Positions 26,898 through 36,866 are shown, counted from the stretch's first letter. The stretch: 43,127 bases of DNA from Actinomyces culturomici (GCF_900499005.1 NZ_LS991317.1:416568-459694); one strand, 5' to 3'. The notes: generated from the letters alone by a model not told the origin. A program made the numbers and translations.

Positions 26898-29357
26898 CTA
26901 CTCCGCGATCCCCACCTGCCCGAGCGCGAAGGCGAATTCCTCGGCGCGCGCGGCCCACCGCCCCTCGCGGCCCGAGGGGCCGGCGTGACCCGCGACCATC
27001 TGGGTGCGCAGGACGATCGGGCGGGCGCGCGCGAGGTCGGCGTCGGTCGAGGCGCCGGAGGCCTCGCGGAGGCGCTGGACCCACTTCGTCGGCTCGACGA
27101 ACTCGACGCGCGTGTCGTTGACCGATGTGGTCGCCATGACGGCCGGGAGTTCGACCCCCTCGGGCACGTTCTCGTAGGGGGTGTAGGCGCGCATCGCCGC
27201 GTAGACCGCGGGGTCCTCGATGGGGTTGCCCCACTCCTCCCATTCGCCGACGGTGAGGGGGAGGGACGGGTCGAGGATCGTCGTCAGCGCGTCGACGAAG
27301 GGGACGCCGGCGACGACGACGCGGAATCGGGAGGGCGCCATGTTGAGGACGGCGCCCATGAGGAGCCCGCCCGCGCTGCGCCCCTCGGCGATGAGTCGAT
27401 CGGGCGCGACCCATCCGGAGTCGACGAGCCAGTCGGCGACGTCGACGAAGTCCTCGAAGGTGCGCAGCTTGACGAGCATCTTCCCATCCTCGTACCAGGC
27501 GCGCCCGAGTTCGCCGCCGCCGCGGACGTGCGCGATCGCGAGGACGACGCCGCGCTCGAGGAGGGGGAGGCGGAGGATCTCGAACTCGGGGTCGTAGGAG
27601 ATCTCGTAGGAGCCGTAGCCGATCTGCCAGCCGGCGTTCGTCCCGTCGGGGACGAGGCCGCGGCGGTGGACGAGCGTGACGGGGATCCGGGTCTTCCCGT
27701 CGCGCGAGTCGACCCACACGCGCTCCTCGACGAAGTCGGCGGGATCCCAGCCGGGCGCGTCCTCGATCTTGAGGAGGGTCGTCGCGCCGCTTGCGGGGTC
27801 GACTTGGAGGACGGAGGCGGGGGTGATCTGCGATTGGACGGAGACGCGGAAGAATCCGTCCTCGAAGCGGGGTCCGGGCGCGGTCGCGAGGGTCCGCACG
27901 GGCGAGTCGGACTCGACGAAGCGGCCGGGCCCCCACAGTCCGCGGAGTTCCTCGGCTTCGAGGGGACGAGGTCGGGGCCGCGCGCTGTCGAGTGGGAGGG
28001 ACCGGGTCCGGTACTCGACCTGGGTGAGGGCGCCCGAACGCATCGTGAGGACGCAGAATCCGGCGTTCGCCTCGACGTCGAGGATGCGCTCGCCTTCGCC
28101 CGGCTCGCGGACGGGGATCCATGTCTGAGGCGGGGCGATCTCCGCCTCCTCGGGCACCCCTTCGAGGGCCGATCCCGCGGCCCTTCGCCCGAGGTTCGCG
28201 CGGGAGAACTCGGCTCCGACCTCGTGGAATCGGGTGTCGAGGTCGGCGGGGAGCGGGGCGGCGGCGAGCGCGCCCTCGCGGGTGGTGGCGGTGTGGACGA
28301 GGAGGAGGTGGTCGGCGGCCGACTCGACGGAGACCTGGACGTCGGGGCGCGCGGCGACGAGGGGGACGGGGCGCGCGGCCGGGGCCGAGGGGAGCCACGC
28401 CCAGGCGCGCCCGGAGGTCGTCGACGCGGAGGCGATGACGACGAGGCCGGGGTCGGCGCCCTCGGTGATCCACAGGGAGAAGCGCTCGTCGGGCTCGACG
28501 AGGAGCAGGCGGTCCTCGTCCCTCGACTCTCCGAGGCGGTGGTGCCAGATCTCGCAGGAGCGCCAGGCCTCGTCCATGCCGACGTAGAGGAAGGAGGCCG
28601 AGTCGGCGGCCCACGCGAAGCCGTATCCGGCGTCGACGACGGCCTCGTCGACGGTGGCGCCGGTCGCGGCGTCGCGGACGATCCACTGGTAGCGCTCGTC
28701 GCCGGAGACGTCGCGCGCCCACGCGATGAGGCGCCCGTCGGGGCTGGGGACGAGGTCGACAGCGCGGAAGAACTCGCGGCCTGCGGCTTCGGCGTTCTCG
28801 TCGAGGGTGAGTTGCTCGCCGGGCAGGGCCTCGTCGATGCGCGGGGTCGGCGGGAGGTCCGCGGGGCCGAGGAGCCCGGGATTCGCGGGGACGCGGTGGT
28901 GGGTCGCGTAGTCGGATCCGGCCCGCCATCGGCGGAAGTACCAGAAGTCGCCGTCGCGCGTCGGGACGGTGACGTCGTCGAGTGCGGCGTGCCCCTTGAC
29001 CTCGGCGGCGATTCTCTCGGCGAGCGGGCGGGTGGGCGCGCAGACGGCGTCGGCCCAGGCGTTCTCGGCGTCGAGGTGGGCGATGACCTCGGGGTTCTCC
29101 TCGTCGCGCAGCCAGTCCCATCCGTCGTCGACGTGCTCGCCGTGGATGTCGCGGACGCGGTAGCCGAAGCGCTTGGGGGCGACGGGCGGGAGGGCCCCGG
29201 CGCTCGCGGCCGCGCTCGCCGGGGCAGCGCCATCCGCGGTCTCGCGCGCCGGCGCGGCCTCTCCCGTGGCTTCGAGTGCCGGCGCGGCGCCTCCGGGGAC
29301 GGCCTTCCCCGCGGAATCGGCCGGGACGTTCGACGGATCGGAGATGACTTCGCTCAT
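26898..29357 (-). CDS. ptrB: S9 prolyl oligopeptidase family (oligopeptidase B-like)
   Basis: A 819-residue serine oligopeptidase cutting short peptides, probably after basic residues. An Ala/Pro-rich N-terminal extension (1-60) comes before FGYRVRDIHGEHVDDGWDWL, the usual S9A start. The beta-propeller runs to about 510. The hydrolase domain holds HVRGGGELGRAWYEDGK, nucleophile GRSAGGLLMG, Asp in SVNDTRVEF and His in VAGHAGPSGR. Glycine replaces the commoner second glycine-serine context but the triad is intact. ATG 29357 is 6 nt after TAAGGT. A propeller loop contains RPRPRP, encoded over a partial copy of the 17-nt motif (about 27965-27978). Confidence 0.93.
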   Translation of the reverse strand: MSEVISDPSNVPADSAGKAVPGGAAPALEATGEAAPARETADGAAPASAAASAGALPPVAPKRFGYRVRDIHGEHVDDGWDWLRDEENPEVIAHLDAENAWADAVCAPTRPLAERIAAEVKGHAALDDVTVPTRDGDFWYFRRWRAGSDYATHHRVPANPGLLGPADLPPTPRIDEALPGEQLTLDENAEAAGREFFRAVDLVPSPDGRLIAWARDVSGDERYQWIVRDAATGATVDEAVVDAGYGFAWAADSASFLYVGMDEAWRSCEIWHHRLGESRDEDRLLLVEPDERFSLWITEGADPGLVVIASASTTSGRAWAWLPSAPAARPVPLVAARPDVQVSVESAADHLLLVHTATTREGALAAAPLPADLDTRFHEVGAEFSRANLGRRAAGSALEGVPEEAEIAPPQTWIPVREPGEGERILDVEANAGFCVLTMRSGALTQVEYRTRSLPLDSARPRPRPLEAEELRGLWGPGRFVESDSPVRTLATAPGPRFEDGFFRVSVQSQITPASVLQVDPASGATTLLKIEDAPGWDPADFVEERVWVDSRDGKTRIPVTLVHRRGLVPDGTNAGWQIGYGSYEISYDPEFEILRLPLLERGVVLAIAHVRGGGELGRAWYEDGKMLVKLRTFEDFVDVADWLVDSGWVAPDRLIAEGRSAGGLLMGAVLNMAPSRFRVVVAGVPFVDALTTILDPSLPLTVGEWEEWGNPIEDPAVYAAMRAYTPYENVPEGVELPAVMATTSVNDTRVEFVEPTKWVQRLREASGASTDADLARARPIVLRTQMVAGHAGPSGREGRWAARAEEFAFALGQVGIAE

Positions 29358-29363
29358 GCGGCG

Positions 29364-29369
29364 ACCTTA
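29364..29369 (-). promoter_or_regulatory. -10 box of the S9 peptidase gene
   Basis: TAAGGT, 6 nt before the ATG at 29357; leaderless pattern. Confidence 0.5.
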
Positions 29370-29431
29370 CAGGGAGGTGACGCGCCCGCCGCCGAAGGGT
29401 GACCCGGCGAGCGCTCACGCTCCGAGCGGCC

Positions 29432-29437
29432 TACCCT
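29432..29437 (+). promoter_or_regulatory. -10 box of the patatin gene
   Basis: TACCCT, 7 nt before the GTG at 29445; leaderless pattern. Confidence 0.5.
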
Positions 29438-29444
29438 CGGAATC

Positions 29445-30368
29445 GTGCCCGTCACCAGCCCTTCGACCAGCTCTCCGGCCGACCTCGTCTCCACCGTCAC
29501 CGATACCGCCCTCGTGTTCGAGGGCGGCGGAATGCGCAACGCCTACACGGCCGCCGTCGTCGACGAGCTCCTCGCCGAGGGCCTCTTCTTCGACCACGTC
29601 TCGGGGATCTCGGCGGGCTCCTCGCACACGTGCAACTACGTGTCGCGCGACCCCGCCCGCTCGTACGGCACCTTCGTCGACCTCGTCGACGACCCGGAGT
29701 TCGGGGGCCTCGGGCACTTCCGCCGCGGCGAGGGCCTCTTCAACGCCGAGTACATCTACGAGCGGATCTGCTACCCCGACGGCGCGATGCCCTTCGACCT
29801 CGACACCTTCCTCGCGAATCCGGCGACGACACGGATCGGCGCGTTCAACGCGACGCGGGGCCGGATGCGCTGGTTTTCGAAGAAGGACATGTCGACGATG
29901 GCGGAGCTCGGCGCCGCGGTGCGCGCCTCCTCGACGCTCCCGATCCTCATGCCGCCGGTCGTCATCGACGGCGAGACCTACGTCGACGGGGCGCTCGGCC
30001 CCTCGGGCGGCATCCCGCTCGACGCGCCGATGCGCGACGGCTACCGCCGTTTCCTCGTCATCGCGACCCGCCCGCGCCACTACGTCAAGGGGCCGCTCCG
30101 CCCGGCGATCGGCGCGGCCCTGCGCGCCCGCTTCCGCGATCTGCCCTCCGTGTACGAGGGCGTGGCCAGGCGCCCGGCCAGGTACAACGCGACGCGCGAC
30201 AAGCTCTTCGAGCTCGAGGCGGCCGGACGCGCCTACCTCTTCTTCCCGGAGGCGATGGCGATCTCCAACACGGAGATGCGCAAGCCCCGGCTCGAGGCCG
30301 CCTACCGGGCGGGCCAGTCCCAGATCCGCCGGGAGATGCCGGCGATCAAGGAGTTCCTCGGCCTCTGA
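29445..30368 (+). CDS. Patatin-like phospholipase
   Basis: A 307-residue protein of the YjjU/RssA-like patatin group. The oxyanion loop is FEGGGMRNAYTAA (29-40 region), the nucleophile elbow GISAGSS, and the catalytic Asp in YVDGALGPSGGIP (DGA/G). No signal peptide is seen, so it is probably cytosolic or peripheral. The GTG start at 29445 is supported by the -10 box 7 nt upstream rather than by a ribosome site. It is divergent from the S9 peptidase gene and convergent with the ABC permease gene. Confidence 0.9.
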   Translation: MPVTSPSTSSPADLVSTVTDTALVFEGGGMRNAYTAAVVDELLAEGLFFDHVSGISAGSSHTCNYVSRDPARSYGTFVDLVDDPEFGGLGHFRRGEGLFNAEYIYERICYPDGAMPFDLDTFLANPATTRIGAFNATRGRMRWFSKKDMSTMAELGAAVRASSTLPILMPPVVIDGETYVDGALGPSGGIPLDAPMRDGYRRFLVIATRPRHYVKGPLRPAIGAALRARFRDLPSVYEGVARRPARYNATRDKLFELEAAGRAYLFFPEAMAISNTEMRKPRLEAAYRAGQSQIRREMPAIKEFLGL

Positions 30369-30387
30369 GCCCGGCCCTCTCCCGCTG

Positions 30388-30452
30388 AGTGGAGGGGTTG
30401 ACGACGAGTGGAGGGCTTGTAGCCCCTACCTCGTGTCGTCAACCCCTCCACT
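30388..30452. terminator. Long bidirectional hairpin between patatin and ABC permease genes
   Basis: A perfect 18-bp stem (30388-30405 with 30435-30452). Its interior repeats the start of the arm (AGTGGAGGG) and can form a second small hairpin (GGGCTTGTAGCCC). It is less GC-rich than the other terminators here and could be a repeat element rather than a simple terminator. Confidence 0.7.
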
Positions 30453-30457
30453 TGGCG

Positions 30458-33028
30458 TCACTCGGTCGCGAGCGCCTCGACAGGGCTCGTGCGCGCCGCC
30501 CGGCGGCCCGGCCACCACGACGCGACGAGGGCCGCTCCGACGGACCCGGCGACGACGAGGCCGAGCACGCCCCACGGGATCTCGATGACCGTGCGCGCGA
30601 GCTCGAGCGGCAGCGCGTAGGCTCCGACGATTCCGAACGCGATTCCGAGAACAAGCCCGAGGCTCGCCCCCGCGAGGGCGATGATCGCCGCCTCGATCGC
30701 GAGCATCGAACGGATCGACCGCTTCGTCATGCCGAGCGCGCGCAGCAGGCCGTTCTCCCGCGTCCGCTCGGCGACCGAGAGTCCGAGCGTGTTCGTCACG
30801 CCGACGAGGGCGACGAGAACCGAGACGGCGAGCATCGCGATGACGACGGAGAGGACCGTGTCGATCATCTTCGAATAGGTTGCCCGTTCGATCGCGGGCC
30901 CGGAGACCGAGTACGCGGAATCCAGGGAGAGGAGCCGCGTCTGGACGGCGGTTGCCCCCGCGTCCTCGTCGATCTTCACGGGGACGAGGACGATCGGCGC
31001 CTTCGGCGAGATCCTCTCGAGGGCGGCGGCCGAGACCTCCGCCCGACCCGGATCGATGTCCTCGTCCACCCGGGCGGTGAGCGTCGCGCACGAGCCGTCG
31101 GCGGCGCACACTTCGACCGGGGCGCCGTCCTTCGCCGCGCCCTTCCCGACGCGAACGGTCGAGTCGTCGACGGCGTCGACGGGGGAGTGGACGACGGAGG
31201 AGAGATCGGGGACTCCCTGGAGCATGATGGCGCCGGCATCAGAGGAGCCCGCGCCCGCAGCGGGCCCTGAGGTCGATCCCGCGGAGCCCGCGCCGGTCTC
31301 ATCGGCGTCGCCGACAGTGGCGGAAACGGTCCCGGGGGCGCCTCGAACCGGGACGGCGGCCTCGACCCCTTCCACGGAGCGGATGCGCGCGAGACCGTCC
31401 TTGTCGATGGCGCCGGAGGAGGAGACGGCGAGGTCGAAGGGATAACGGGAGTAGACCTCGGTCTCGAGGGTCGCCTTCACGGAGCCCGCGCCGACGCTCA
31501 TCATCGCGATGAGAGCGACGCCGATGGCGATCGCGACGCCGGTCGAAGCGGTGCGGCCCGGATTGCGCAAGGCGTTCTCGCGGGCGAGGCGCGCGAGGGA
31601 GCCGCGGCCGAGTCGCCCCCAGGCGCCGGCGAGCGCGGGGACGATCCCGAGGCCGGCGATCATCATCGCGATGAGGCAGACCGCGCCCGAGAGGAAGGCG
31701 ACGAGGAAACCGGTGGTCGTGCCCCGCTGGACGAGGCCGACGCCCATCCCCGCGCACGCGAGGAGCGCGACGACGAGCGAGACCGCGACGAGTTGGCGGT
31801 GCGAGCGGCCGGGCGCGGTCTCGGCGTCGGCGTTCGAGAGGGCCTCGATCGCGGAGAGGCGTCCCATCGCGAGGGCGGGGCGGATCCCCGACACGAGGGT
31901 CATGACGAGGCCGACGAGGAACGCCGAGCCGATGAGAAGCGGCGAGGCCGCGGCGGCGAGGGCCTCGAACGGCGGGAGGACCTTGAGGACGGCGAGCAGC
32001 AGCGCGCCGAGCAGCGCGCCGAGAACCGCCCCGAGCGCGGAGGAGGCCGCCCCGACGAGGAGCGCCTCGCGCAGGACGAGCGAGCGGATCTGCGACCCCG
32101 TCGCCCCGACCGCGCGCAGGAGCGCGAGCTCGCGGCGGCGCTGCGTCATCAGCACGCGGAAGGTCGAGGAGACGACGATCATCGCGACGATCACCGAGAT
32201 CACCGGGAAGATGAGGAGGACGGCGGTGATCGTCGAGGATCCGGCGCCCATCTCCTTCTGCGCGGCCTCGCGGGCGGCGTCGGCGGTCGTGATATCCACC
32301 CCGGCGTTCGCCCCGAGAGCGGCGGCGAGCTTCGCGACGAGCGCCTTCTGCTCGGCGGACGAGGGCGCGTCGGAGGCCCCGGCGACGAGGAGCGAGGTCG
32401 TGAAGGTCGACCCGGTCCCCGCACGGGCGAGTCCGTCGCCCGTCATGACGGCGGTCCCCCGGCCGAGCGAGCCGGTGTCGACGATCCCGGAGATCGAGAG
32501 CGCGACGGGCGCGCCGGATTCGCTGAACGCGGGCGCCGCCTCGACCTCGTCGCCGACGTCGACGCCGAGCTCCTTCGCGGCGGAAGCGTCGAGGAGGATC
32601 TCGTCGTTCGCCCTCGGGAGGACCCCGCGCGAGGGGATCGGCGTGGAGAAGGGGACGGGGCGCAGTCGGGAGACCATGCGCATCGCCCGGGCGCCGTCAT
32701 GGGTGAGGGAGAGGAAGGCGGTCGTCGTCGGGGCGACGGCGGCGACGCCGTCGATCTCCTCGACGGCCGGCGCGAGGGCCCCGAGGTCGACGGGCTCGGA
32801 CTCGGACGCGGCGCCGGAGTCCGCGGAGGAAACGGAGGAGCCGACGGGGGTGAGAACGGCCGCCGCGCCCGCGAATTCGGCGCGGGTCTGCCCGGTGAGG
32901 GCCGCGTTCATCCCGTTTCCGAGGGCGAGGAACGCCATGACGAAGGCGGTCGAGATCATGACCGCCAGGCCGGTCGCCAGGTAGCGGCGCGCGTGGGCGC
33001 GCAAGTTCGCGGTGAGGAGCCGGTTCAT
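30458..33028 (-). CDS. FtsX/MacB-type ABC transporter permease (two FtsX domains)
   Basis: An 856-residue membrane protein. An N-terminal membrane helix (residues 15-37) precedes a large external domain (about 40-250). Three helices form the first FtsX domain ([20 protein letters not shown] and following). Two further segments lie around 430-500, then a second extracytoplasmic domain with a Gly/Ser-rich loop ([17 protein letters not shown]), and a C-terminal FtsX domain ending in [20 protein letters not shown]. This two-domain permease is typical of lipoprotein/peptide-type exporters in Gram-positives. The start overlaps the ATPase gene's stop by 4 nt. Confidence 0.92.
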   Translation of the reverse strand: MNRLLTANLRAHARRYLATGLAVMISTAFVMAFLALGNGMNAALTGQTRAEFAGAAAVLTPVGSSVSSADSGAASESEPVDLGALAPAVEEIDGVAAVAPTTTAFLSLTHDGARAMRMVSRLRPVPFSTPIPSRGVLPRANDEILLDASAAKELGVDVGDEVEAAPAFSESGAPVALSISGIVDTGSLGRGTAVMTGDGLARAGTGSTFTTSLLVAGASDAPSSAEQKALVAKLAAALGANAGVDITTADAAREAAQKEMGAGSSTITAVLLIFPVISVIVAMIVVSSTFRVLMTQRRRELALLRAVGATGSQIRSLVLREALLVGAASSALGAVLGALLGALLLAVLKVLPPFEALAAAASPLLIGSAFLVGLVMTLVSGIRPALAMGRLSAIEALSNADAETAPGRSHRQLVAVSLVVALLACAGMGVGLVQRGTTTGFLVAFLSGAVCLIAMMIAGLGIVPALAGAWGRLGRGSLARLARENALRNPGRTASTGVAIAIGVALIAMMSVGAGSVKATLETEVYSRYPFDLAVSSSGAIDKDGLARIRSVEGVEAAVPVRGAPGTVSATVGDADETGAGSAGSTSGPAAGAGSSDAGAIMLQGVPDLSSVVHSPVDAVDDSTVRVGKGAAKDGAPVEVCAADGSCATLTARVDEDIDPGRAEVSAAALERISPKAPIVLVPVKIDEDAGATAVQTRLLSLDSAYSVSGPAIERATYSKMIDTVLSVVIAMLAVSVLVALVGVTNTLGLSVAERTRENGLLRALGMTKRSIRSMLAIEAAIIALAGASLGLVLGIAFGIVGAYALPLELARTVIEIPWGVLGLVVAGSVGAALVASWWPGRRAARTSPVEALATE

Positions 33029-33768
33029 CGCGCGACCTCCGCGAGGGCGGCGGCTGTGGGGCTCGCGAGGTCGGCGTGGATCCGGCCGTCGCGGACGACG
33101 AGGACGCGGTCGGCGATGAGCGCGGCGTCGGCGTCGTGGGTGACCATGACGACGCTCTGGCCGAGCCGGTCGACGGCCTCGCGGAGGAGTTCGAGGACCT
33201 CGGCGGAGGCGGCGGAGTCGAGGTTGCCGGTCGGCTCGTCGGCGACGATGACGGCGGGCTTGGAGGCGAGTGCGCGGGCGATGGCGACGCGCTGCTGCTG
33301 GCCGCCGGAGAGTTCGCGCGGGAGGTGCGTGAGTCGCGAGCCGAGGCCGAGCGCGTCGACGATCGTGGAGAGCCAGCGACGATCCGGTTCTCGCCCGGCG
33401 AGGCGCAGGGGGAGCTCGATGTTCGCCCGCGCGTCGAGGGTGGGGACGAGGTTGAAGGCCTGGAAGACGAAGCCGATGCGGTCGCGGCGCAGGCGCGTGA
33501 GGGAGTCGTCGTCGAGGGTCGACAGGCGCGTCCCCTCGATGCGGACCTCGCCGTCGGTCGGGGTGTCGAGGCCGGCGAGGACGTGGAGCATCGTCGACTT
33601 GCCGGACCCGGACGGGCCCATGATCGCGGTGAAGGCTCCTGCGGTGAAGTCGCAGCTCACGGAGTCGAGGGCGGCGACGCGGGTCTCCCCCTCGCCGTAG
33701 ATCTTCGAGACGCTCTCGAGGCGGACGACGGGATCGGACGGGACTGCGGCGGGTGCGGGAATGCTCAT
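33025..33768 (-). CDS. ABC transporter ATP-binding protein (MacB/LolD type)
   Basis: 247 residues. Walker [11 protein letters not shown]-loop [10 protein letters not shown], signature LSGGQQQR, Walker [14 protein letters not shown] and H-loop MVTHD are all intact, so it should be an active ATPase partnering the next permease. [14 protein letters not shown] fits the MacB/LolD subfamily. ATG 33768 is 6 nt after a weak CAGCCT box. First gene of a two-gene operon. Confidence 0.95.
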   Translation of the reverse strand: MSIPAPAAVPSDPVVRLESVSKIYGEGETRVAALDSVSCDFTAGAFTAIMGPSGSGKSTMLHVLAGLDTPTDGEVRIEGTRLSTLDDDSLTRLRRDRIGFVFQAFNLVPTLDARANIELPLRLAGREPDRRWLSTIVDALGLGSRLTHLPRELSGGQQQRVAIARALASKPAVIVADEPTGNLDSAASAEVLELLREAVDRLGQSVVMVTHDADAALIADRVLVVRDGRIHADLASPTAAALAEVAR

Positions 33769-33884
33769 GCGACCAGGCTGCCGGGGCGCTCGCCGCGGCG
33801 GTATTGGGGAACGGCCTGGTCGAGCCCCCATCCGACCCCGGCCGAGCTCGTGGTTCCACCCCGGCGACTTCCCGGAGAGGGCCG

Positions 33885-33966
33885 GGGGAGATCCCCTCGA
33901 TGGAGGAACGTGATGCTCTCGACGCGCGAAGGTGATGCTCTCGGCGGGGGTCGGGTCATGCTCTCG
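33885..33966 (-). repeat. 22-nt repeat family, locus 4 (three units plus terminal block, inverted)
   Basis: Minus-strand units at 33966-33944 (23 nt), 33943-33922 and 33921-33900, then CGAGGGGATCTCCCC at 33899-33885. This is the longest array in the window and the only one in this orientation. It fills most of the gap between the ABC operon promoter and the COG3044 gene. Confidence 0.88.
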
Positions 33967-33992
33967 CGAGATCAAGGGCCTCGGGCCGGGAC

Positions 33993-35726
33993 TCAGCCGA
34001 GCCGCAGCCCCCGATATCGGTTGATCGCCGCGCCCACATCGACCCGACGGGGCCGCGCGAGGAACGCCGGGTACTCCCGGGCGCCGAACTTCACCGCGGC
34101 GTCGAGGCCCTCCGAGTTGAGCTGGCGCTCGAGCCGGTCGAGGAGCTCGGGCAGGGACGCCGAGCCGTTGGCGAACTGCTCGAGGATCGCGCGCATCGCC
34201 CAGGCGATCGCCTCGGTCTGACCGGGGTCGACGATCTGCTCGACGTCGGAAAGGGAAATGGTCTGCCGGTCGAGGAGGATCTCGTCGAGCCCGGAGGACT
34301 TCGTCTTCGTGCGCGAGTCGGAGGGCCGCGCCCGAAGGAGAACGCGGGGCGCGGGAATCGAGAAGGCGTCGACGTCGCTGCGCTCGCGGGGCTTCGCCGC
34401 CACGACCTCGTGAGCCCTGTCGGTGACGTCGAGGCAGCGGTAGGCGTCGAGCATGAGGACCCGATCGGCGACGTCGAGGTAGTCGCCCGAGCCGCCCATC
34501 ACCATGATCGTCGAGACGTCGGCGGCGGCGAGCGCGCCGATCCGGTCGACGAGCGGGGTGATCGGCTCCTTCTCGGCGGCGACGAGGGCGCGCATGCGCT
34601 CGTCGCGGATGAGGAGGTTCGTCGCGGAGGTGTCCTCGTCGACGAGGACGAGGCGCGATCCCAGTTCGACGGCCTCCATGAGGGCGGCGGCCTGAGAGGT
34701 CGACCCCGAGGCGTTCTCGGTGGAGAAGACTGTCGTGTCGGCGCCCGTCGGCAGGTGCGCGATGAAGGGGGAGAGGTCGACGCCGGTGACGGCCCGCCCG
34801 TCGGCCGCGCGGATCTTCATCGCGTCGGGCAGGGCGGCGACGAGTTCGCGCCCATCGCCGGGCACGTGCGCGTAGACGCCGCGCTGGAGGGCGGACAGGA
34901 GCGTCGACTTGCCGTGGTAGCCGCCGCCGACGATGAGGGTGACGCCCGGCCCGATCGCCATGCCGGAGACGGTTCCCGCGTGGGGGAGGTCGACGGAGGC
35001 GCGCAGGGTCTCGGGTGAGGAGAAGGGGACGGCGCCCTCCATCGGGAACTGCGAGATCCCGGACCGGCGGGCGAGGATCGCGCCGTCGGCGACGAAGGCG
35101 ACCCAGCCGTTCTCCTCGAGCGCGTCGACGAGGGCGCAGTGGTCCTCGTACGCGGCGATATGGGCGAGGAGGGCGGCCCGCTTGCTCGAGGTCTCGGCGT
35201 CGTCGGAGACGTAGTCGAAGGCGTCCATGACGACATTCGGGACGTCGACGTCGAAGATTCGAGCGGCCTCGCGCCCGAGGATCGTCCGCCCGCGCGCGGG
35301 CATCTGCACCTGGAGGCGGACCTCGACCCGGTCGGGCAGGACGGTCGCCGAGGAGCGCTGGAGGATCTCCTGGCCCGGGTGGGCGATGCGGACGACGCCG
35401 CCGCGGACGCGGTTCTTGATCGCGGCCTCGAGCGAGCGGGCGAGGAAGTCGGCGGCGGCGAGCCGCGCGCGTCCGTCGGCGAGCGCCTCGGCGGGCAGGC
35501 CCATCGCCTTCGGGGTGGCGATCGCGCGGATCGCCGAGGGCGGGGCGTACGGGTCGGATTGGACCCGGTCGATCGCGAGCGAGAAGTCCCCGTAGTCCCA
35601 GTCGCCGATGACGGACTTGTAGGACCCGTAGTTGCGGCCGTCGAGCCGCTGAAGATCGGAGAGGAGATCGGCGTCGGATCCGGTGCGGCGGCGCGGTGCG
35701 TCGGAGGAGTCGTGGCGGGGCGTCAT
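33993..35726 (-). CDS. COG3044 (PF09818) predicted ABC-class ATPase
   Basis: A 577-residue soluble ATPase. The domain core shows a distinctive Walker A, GGGYHGKSTLLSAL, near residue 265, a Walker B-like LVLVDEDTSATNLLIRD and a DVADRVLMLDAY segment, all typical of PF09818. No membrane partner is encoded. Members are widespread but without an established role. ATG 35726 is preferred over the in-frame GTG at 35735 because it follows TAGGGT by 7 nt (leaderless). Confidence 0.88.
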   Translation of the reverse strand: MTPRHDSSDAPRRRTGSDADLLSDLQRLDGRNYGSYKSVIGDWDYGDFSLAIDRVQSDPYAPPSAIRAIATPKAMGLPAEALADGRARLAAADFLARSLEAAIKNRVRGGVVRIAHPGQEILQRSSATVLPDRVEVRLQVQMPARGRTILGREAARIFDVDVPNVVMDAFDYVSDDAETSSKRAALLAHIAAYEDHCALVDALEENGWVAFVADGAILARRSGISQFPMEGAVPFSSPETLRASVDLPHAGTVSGMAIGPGVTLIVGGGYHGKSTLLSALQRGVYAHVPGDGRELVAALPDAMKIRAADGRAVTGVDLSPFIAHLPTGADTTVFSTENASGSTSQAAALMEAVELGSRLVLVDEDTSATNLLIRDERMRALVAAEKEPITPLVDRIGALAAADVSTIMVMGGSGDYLDVADRVLMLDAYRCLDVTDRAHEVVAAKPRERSDVDAFSIPAPRVLLRARPSDSRTKTKSSGLDEILLDRQTISLSDVEQIVDPGQTEAIAWAMRAILEQFANGSASLPELLDRLERQLNSEGLDAAVKFGAREYPAFLARPRRVDVGAAINRYRGLRLG

Positions 35727-35733
35727 GGATTCC

Positions 35734-35739
35734 ACCCTA
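35734..35739 (-). promoter_or_regulatory. -10 box of the COG3044 ATPase gene
   Basis: TAGGGT, 7 nt before ATG 35726. It overlaps the alternative GTG start, which it makes unlikely. Confidence 0.5.
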
Positions 35740-35798
35740 GCGGGCGCGGCGGCGCATCCCGCCGGGCGGGGGTGAGGGATCGGTCGCGCCGGACGCGG

Positions 35799-35830
35799 CT
35801 CGGGGGCCGGCCCTCCGGCCGGCCCCCGAG
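35799..35830 (-). terminator. Terminator of the DUF4190 protein gene
   Basis: A perfect 14-bp stem (35799-35812 with 35817-35830), CTCC loop, 18 nt after the stop codon. Confidence 0.8.
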
Positions 35831-35847
35831 GGCTGCGGTGCGTTCGG

Positions 35848-36639
35848 TCAGCCCATTCCGCCGGCGGTCATGGCGAGGACGATGACGAAGCCGAGGAAGA
35901 GGACGAGGAGGATCGCGCCGATCCCCCAGATCGCGGTTCCGATGATGCCGAGGAGCTTGCCGAGCTTCGCGTTCGCGACGAGGTCCTCGGGGAGGCCGTT
36001 GGCGCGCGCCTCGTTGAGGAGCGAATTGCCCCAGATCCACGCGGGGATCGAGGTGACGAGCGGGAAGACGATGAGCCCGAGGATGCCGAGGACGAGGCAG
36101 ATCGTCGAGTTCGAGCGGAGCCTGTCGGCGAGCGCGTTCGGCTGCGAGTAGCCGTAGCCGTAGGACGCGGGGGCCGCCCCGTAGGGCTGCGAGTACGGGG
36201 CCTGTCCGTAGGGGCTCTGACCGTAGGGCTGCTCGGAGGCGCCCTGGGCGGGGGAGGCGTAGGGGCTCTGCTGGGCGCCCGGGGTCGGGGCCGTGTACGC
36301 CTGCCCGTACGGGGACTGGCCCGTCTGGGGGGCGTCGGAGGGGGCCTCCTCGGTCGGGCGCTGCGCGTAGCTCGGCTGCGGGGGAGTCTGATCGGCCGGG
36401 GCGCTCGCGTAGGGGGCGCTGCCGTATCCGGATTGCCCGTAGGGCGCCGAGGAGGCGGGCTCCTCGGAGGTCGGGAGCGGCGTCGTCGGGGCCTCCTGGA
36501 CCGGGGAGGCGGTGGTTTGCGCGTGCGCCTCGGCGGAGTCGGCGGCCGCCGGGTAGGCGGTGGTCTCCTCGATCGGCGACTCGGGCGCGGGCGGCACGGA
36601 GTCGTTCGCGGGGAGGGGGGTCGTCTCGTCGGTGCTCAT
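35848..36639 (-). CDS. DUF4190-type membrane protein with Pro/Gln/Tyr-rich N-terminus
   Basis: 263 residues. The first about 170 are low-complexity, rich in Pro, Ala, Gln, Tyr and Gly with repeated SPYGQ and SPYAS units. Two or three membrane helices follow (ICLVLGILGLIVFPLVTSIPAWIWG; LLGIIGTAIWGIGAILLVLFLGFVIVLAM). DUF4190 proteins are common in actinobacteria; the disordered N-terminus is typical but varies in length. ATG 36639 follows GAAAGGCC by about 7 nt. Function unknown. Confidence 0.82.
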   Translation of the reverse strand: MSTDETTPLPANDSVPPAPESPIEETTAYPAAADSAEAHAQTTASPVQEAPTTPLPTSEEPASSAPYGQSGYGSAPYASAPADQTPPQPSYAQRPTEEAPSDAPQTGQSPYGQAYTAPTPGAQQSPYASPAQGASEQPYGQSPYGQAPYSQPYGAAPASYGYGYSQPNALADRLRSNSTICLVLGILGLIVFPLVTSIPAWIWGNSLLNEARANGLPEDLVANAKLGKLLGIIGTAIWGIGAILLVLFLGFVIVLAMTAGGMG

Positions 36640-36746
36640 GATGCGGCCTTTCGCTCGAGCGGATCGGAGAAGTCGGACGATTCGATCGTATGCGGGCACC
36701 GCTTGGGCCGACAGTGGGGAGTCCCCTGATCGGACCCGGAACCGTG

Positions 36747-36827
36747 AGTGCTCCCACTGCTTGCCTCACGGGCACTTTCGAAGCCGAGAGCGTCGAAAAC
36801 CCCCGTGAAGCAAGCGCTCGGAGCACT
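36747..36827. repeat. 81-bp imperfect palindromic repeat, copy 2
   Basis: It begins AGTGCTCCCACTGCTTGC and ends GAAGCAAGC ... GGAGCACT, with the same central CGAAAAC as copy 1 at 23233-23313. The arms (36747-36772 with 36802-36827) pair at most positions. It lies in the 292-nt gap between the DUF4190 gene and nrdE. Confidence 0.85.
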
Positions 36828-36866
36828 GCCTCAACCGAGACGCCCGTTCCCGCCCGCCCGGAAAGC

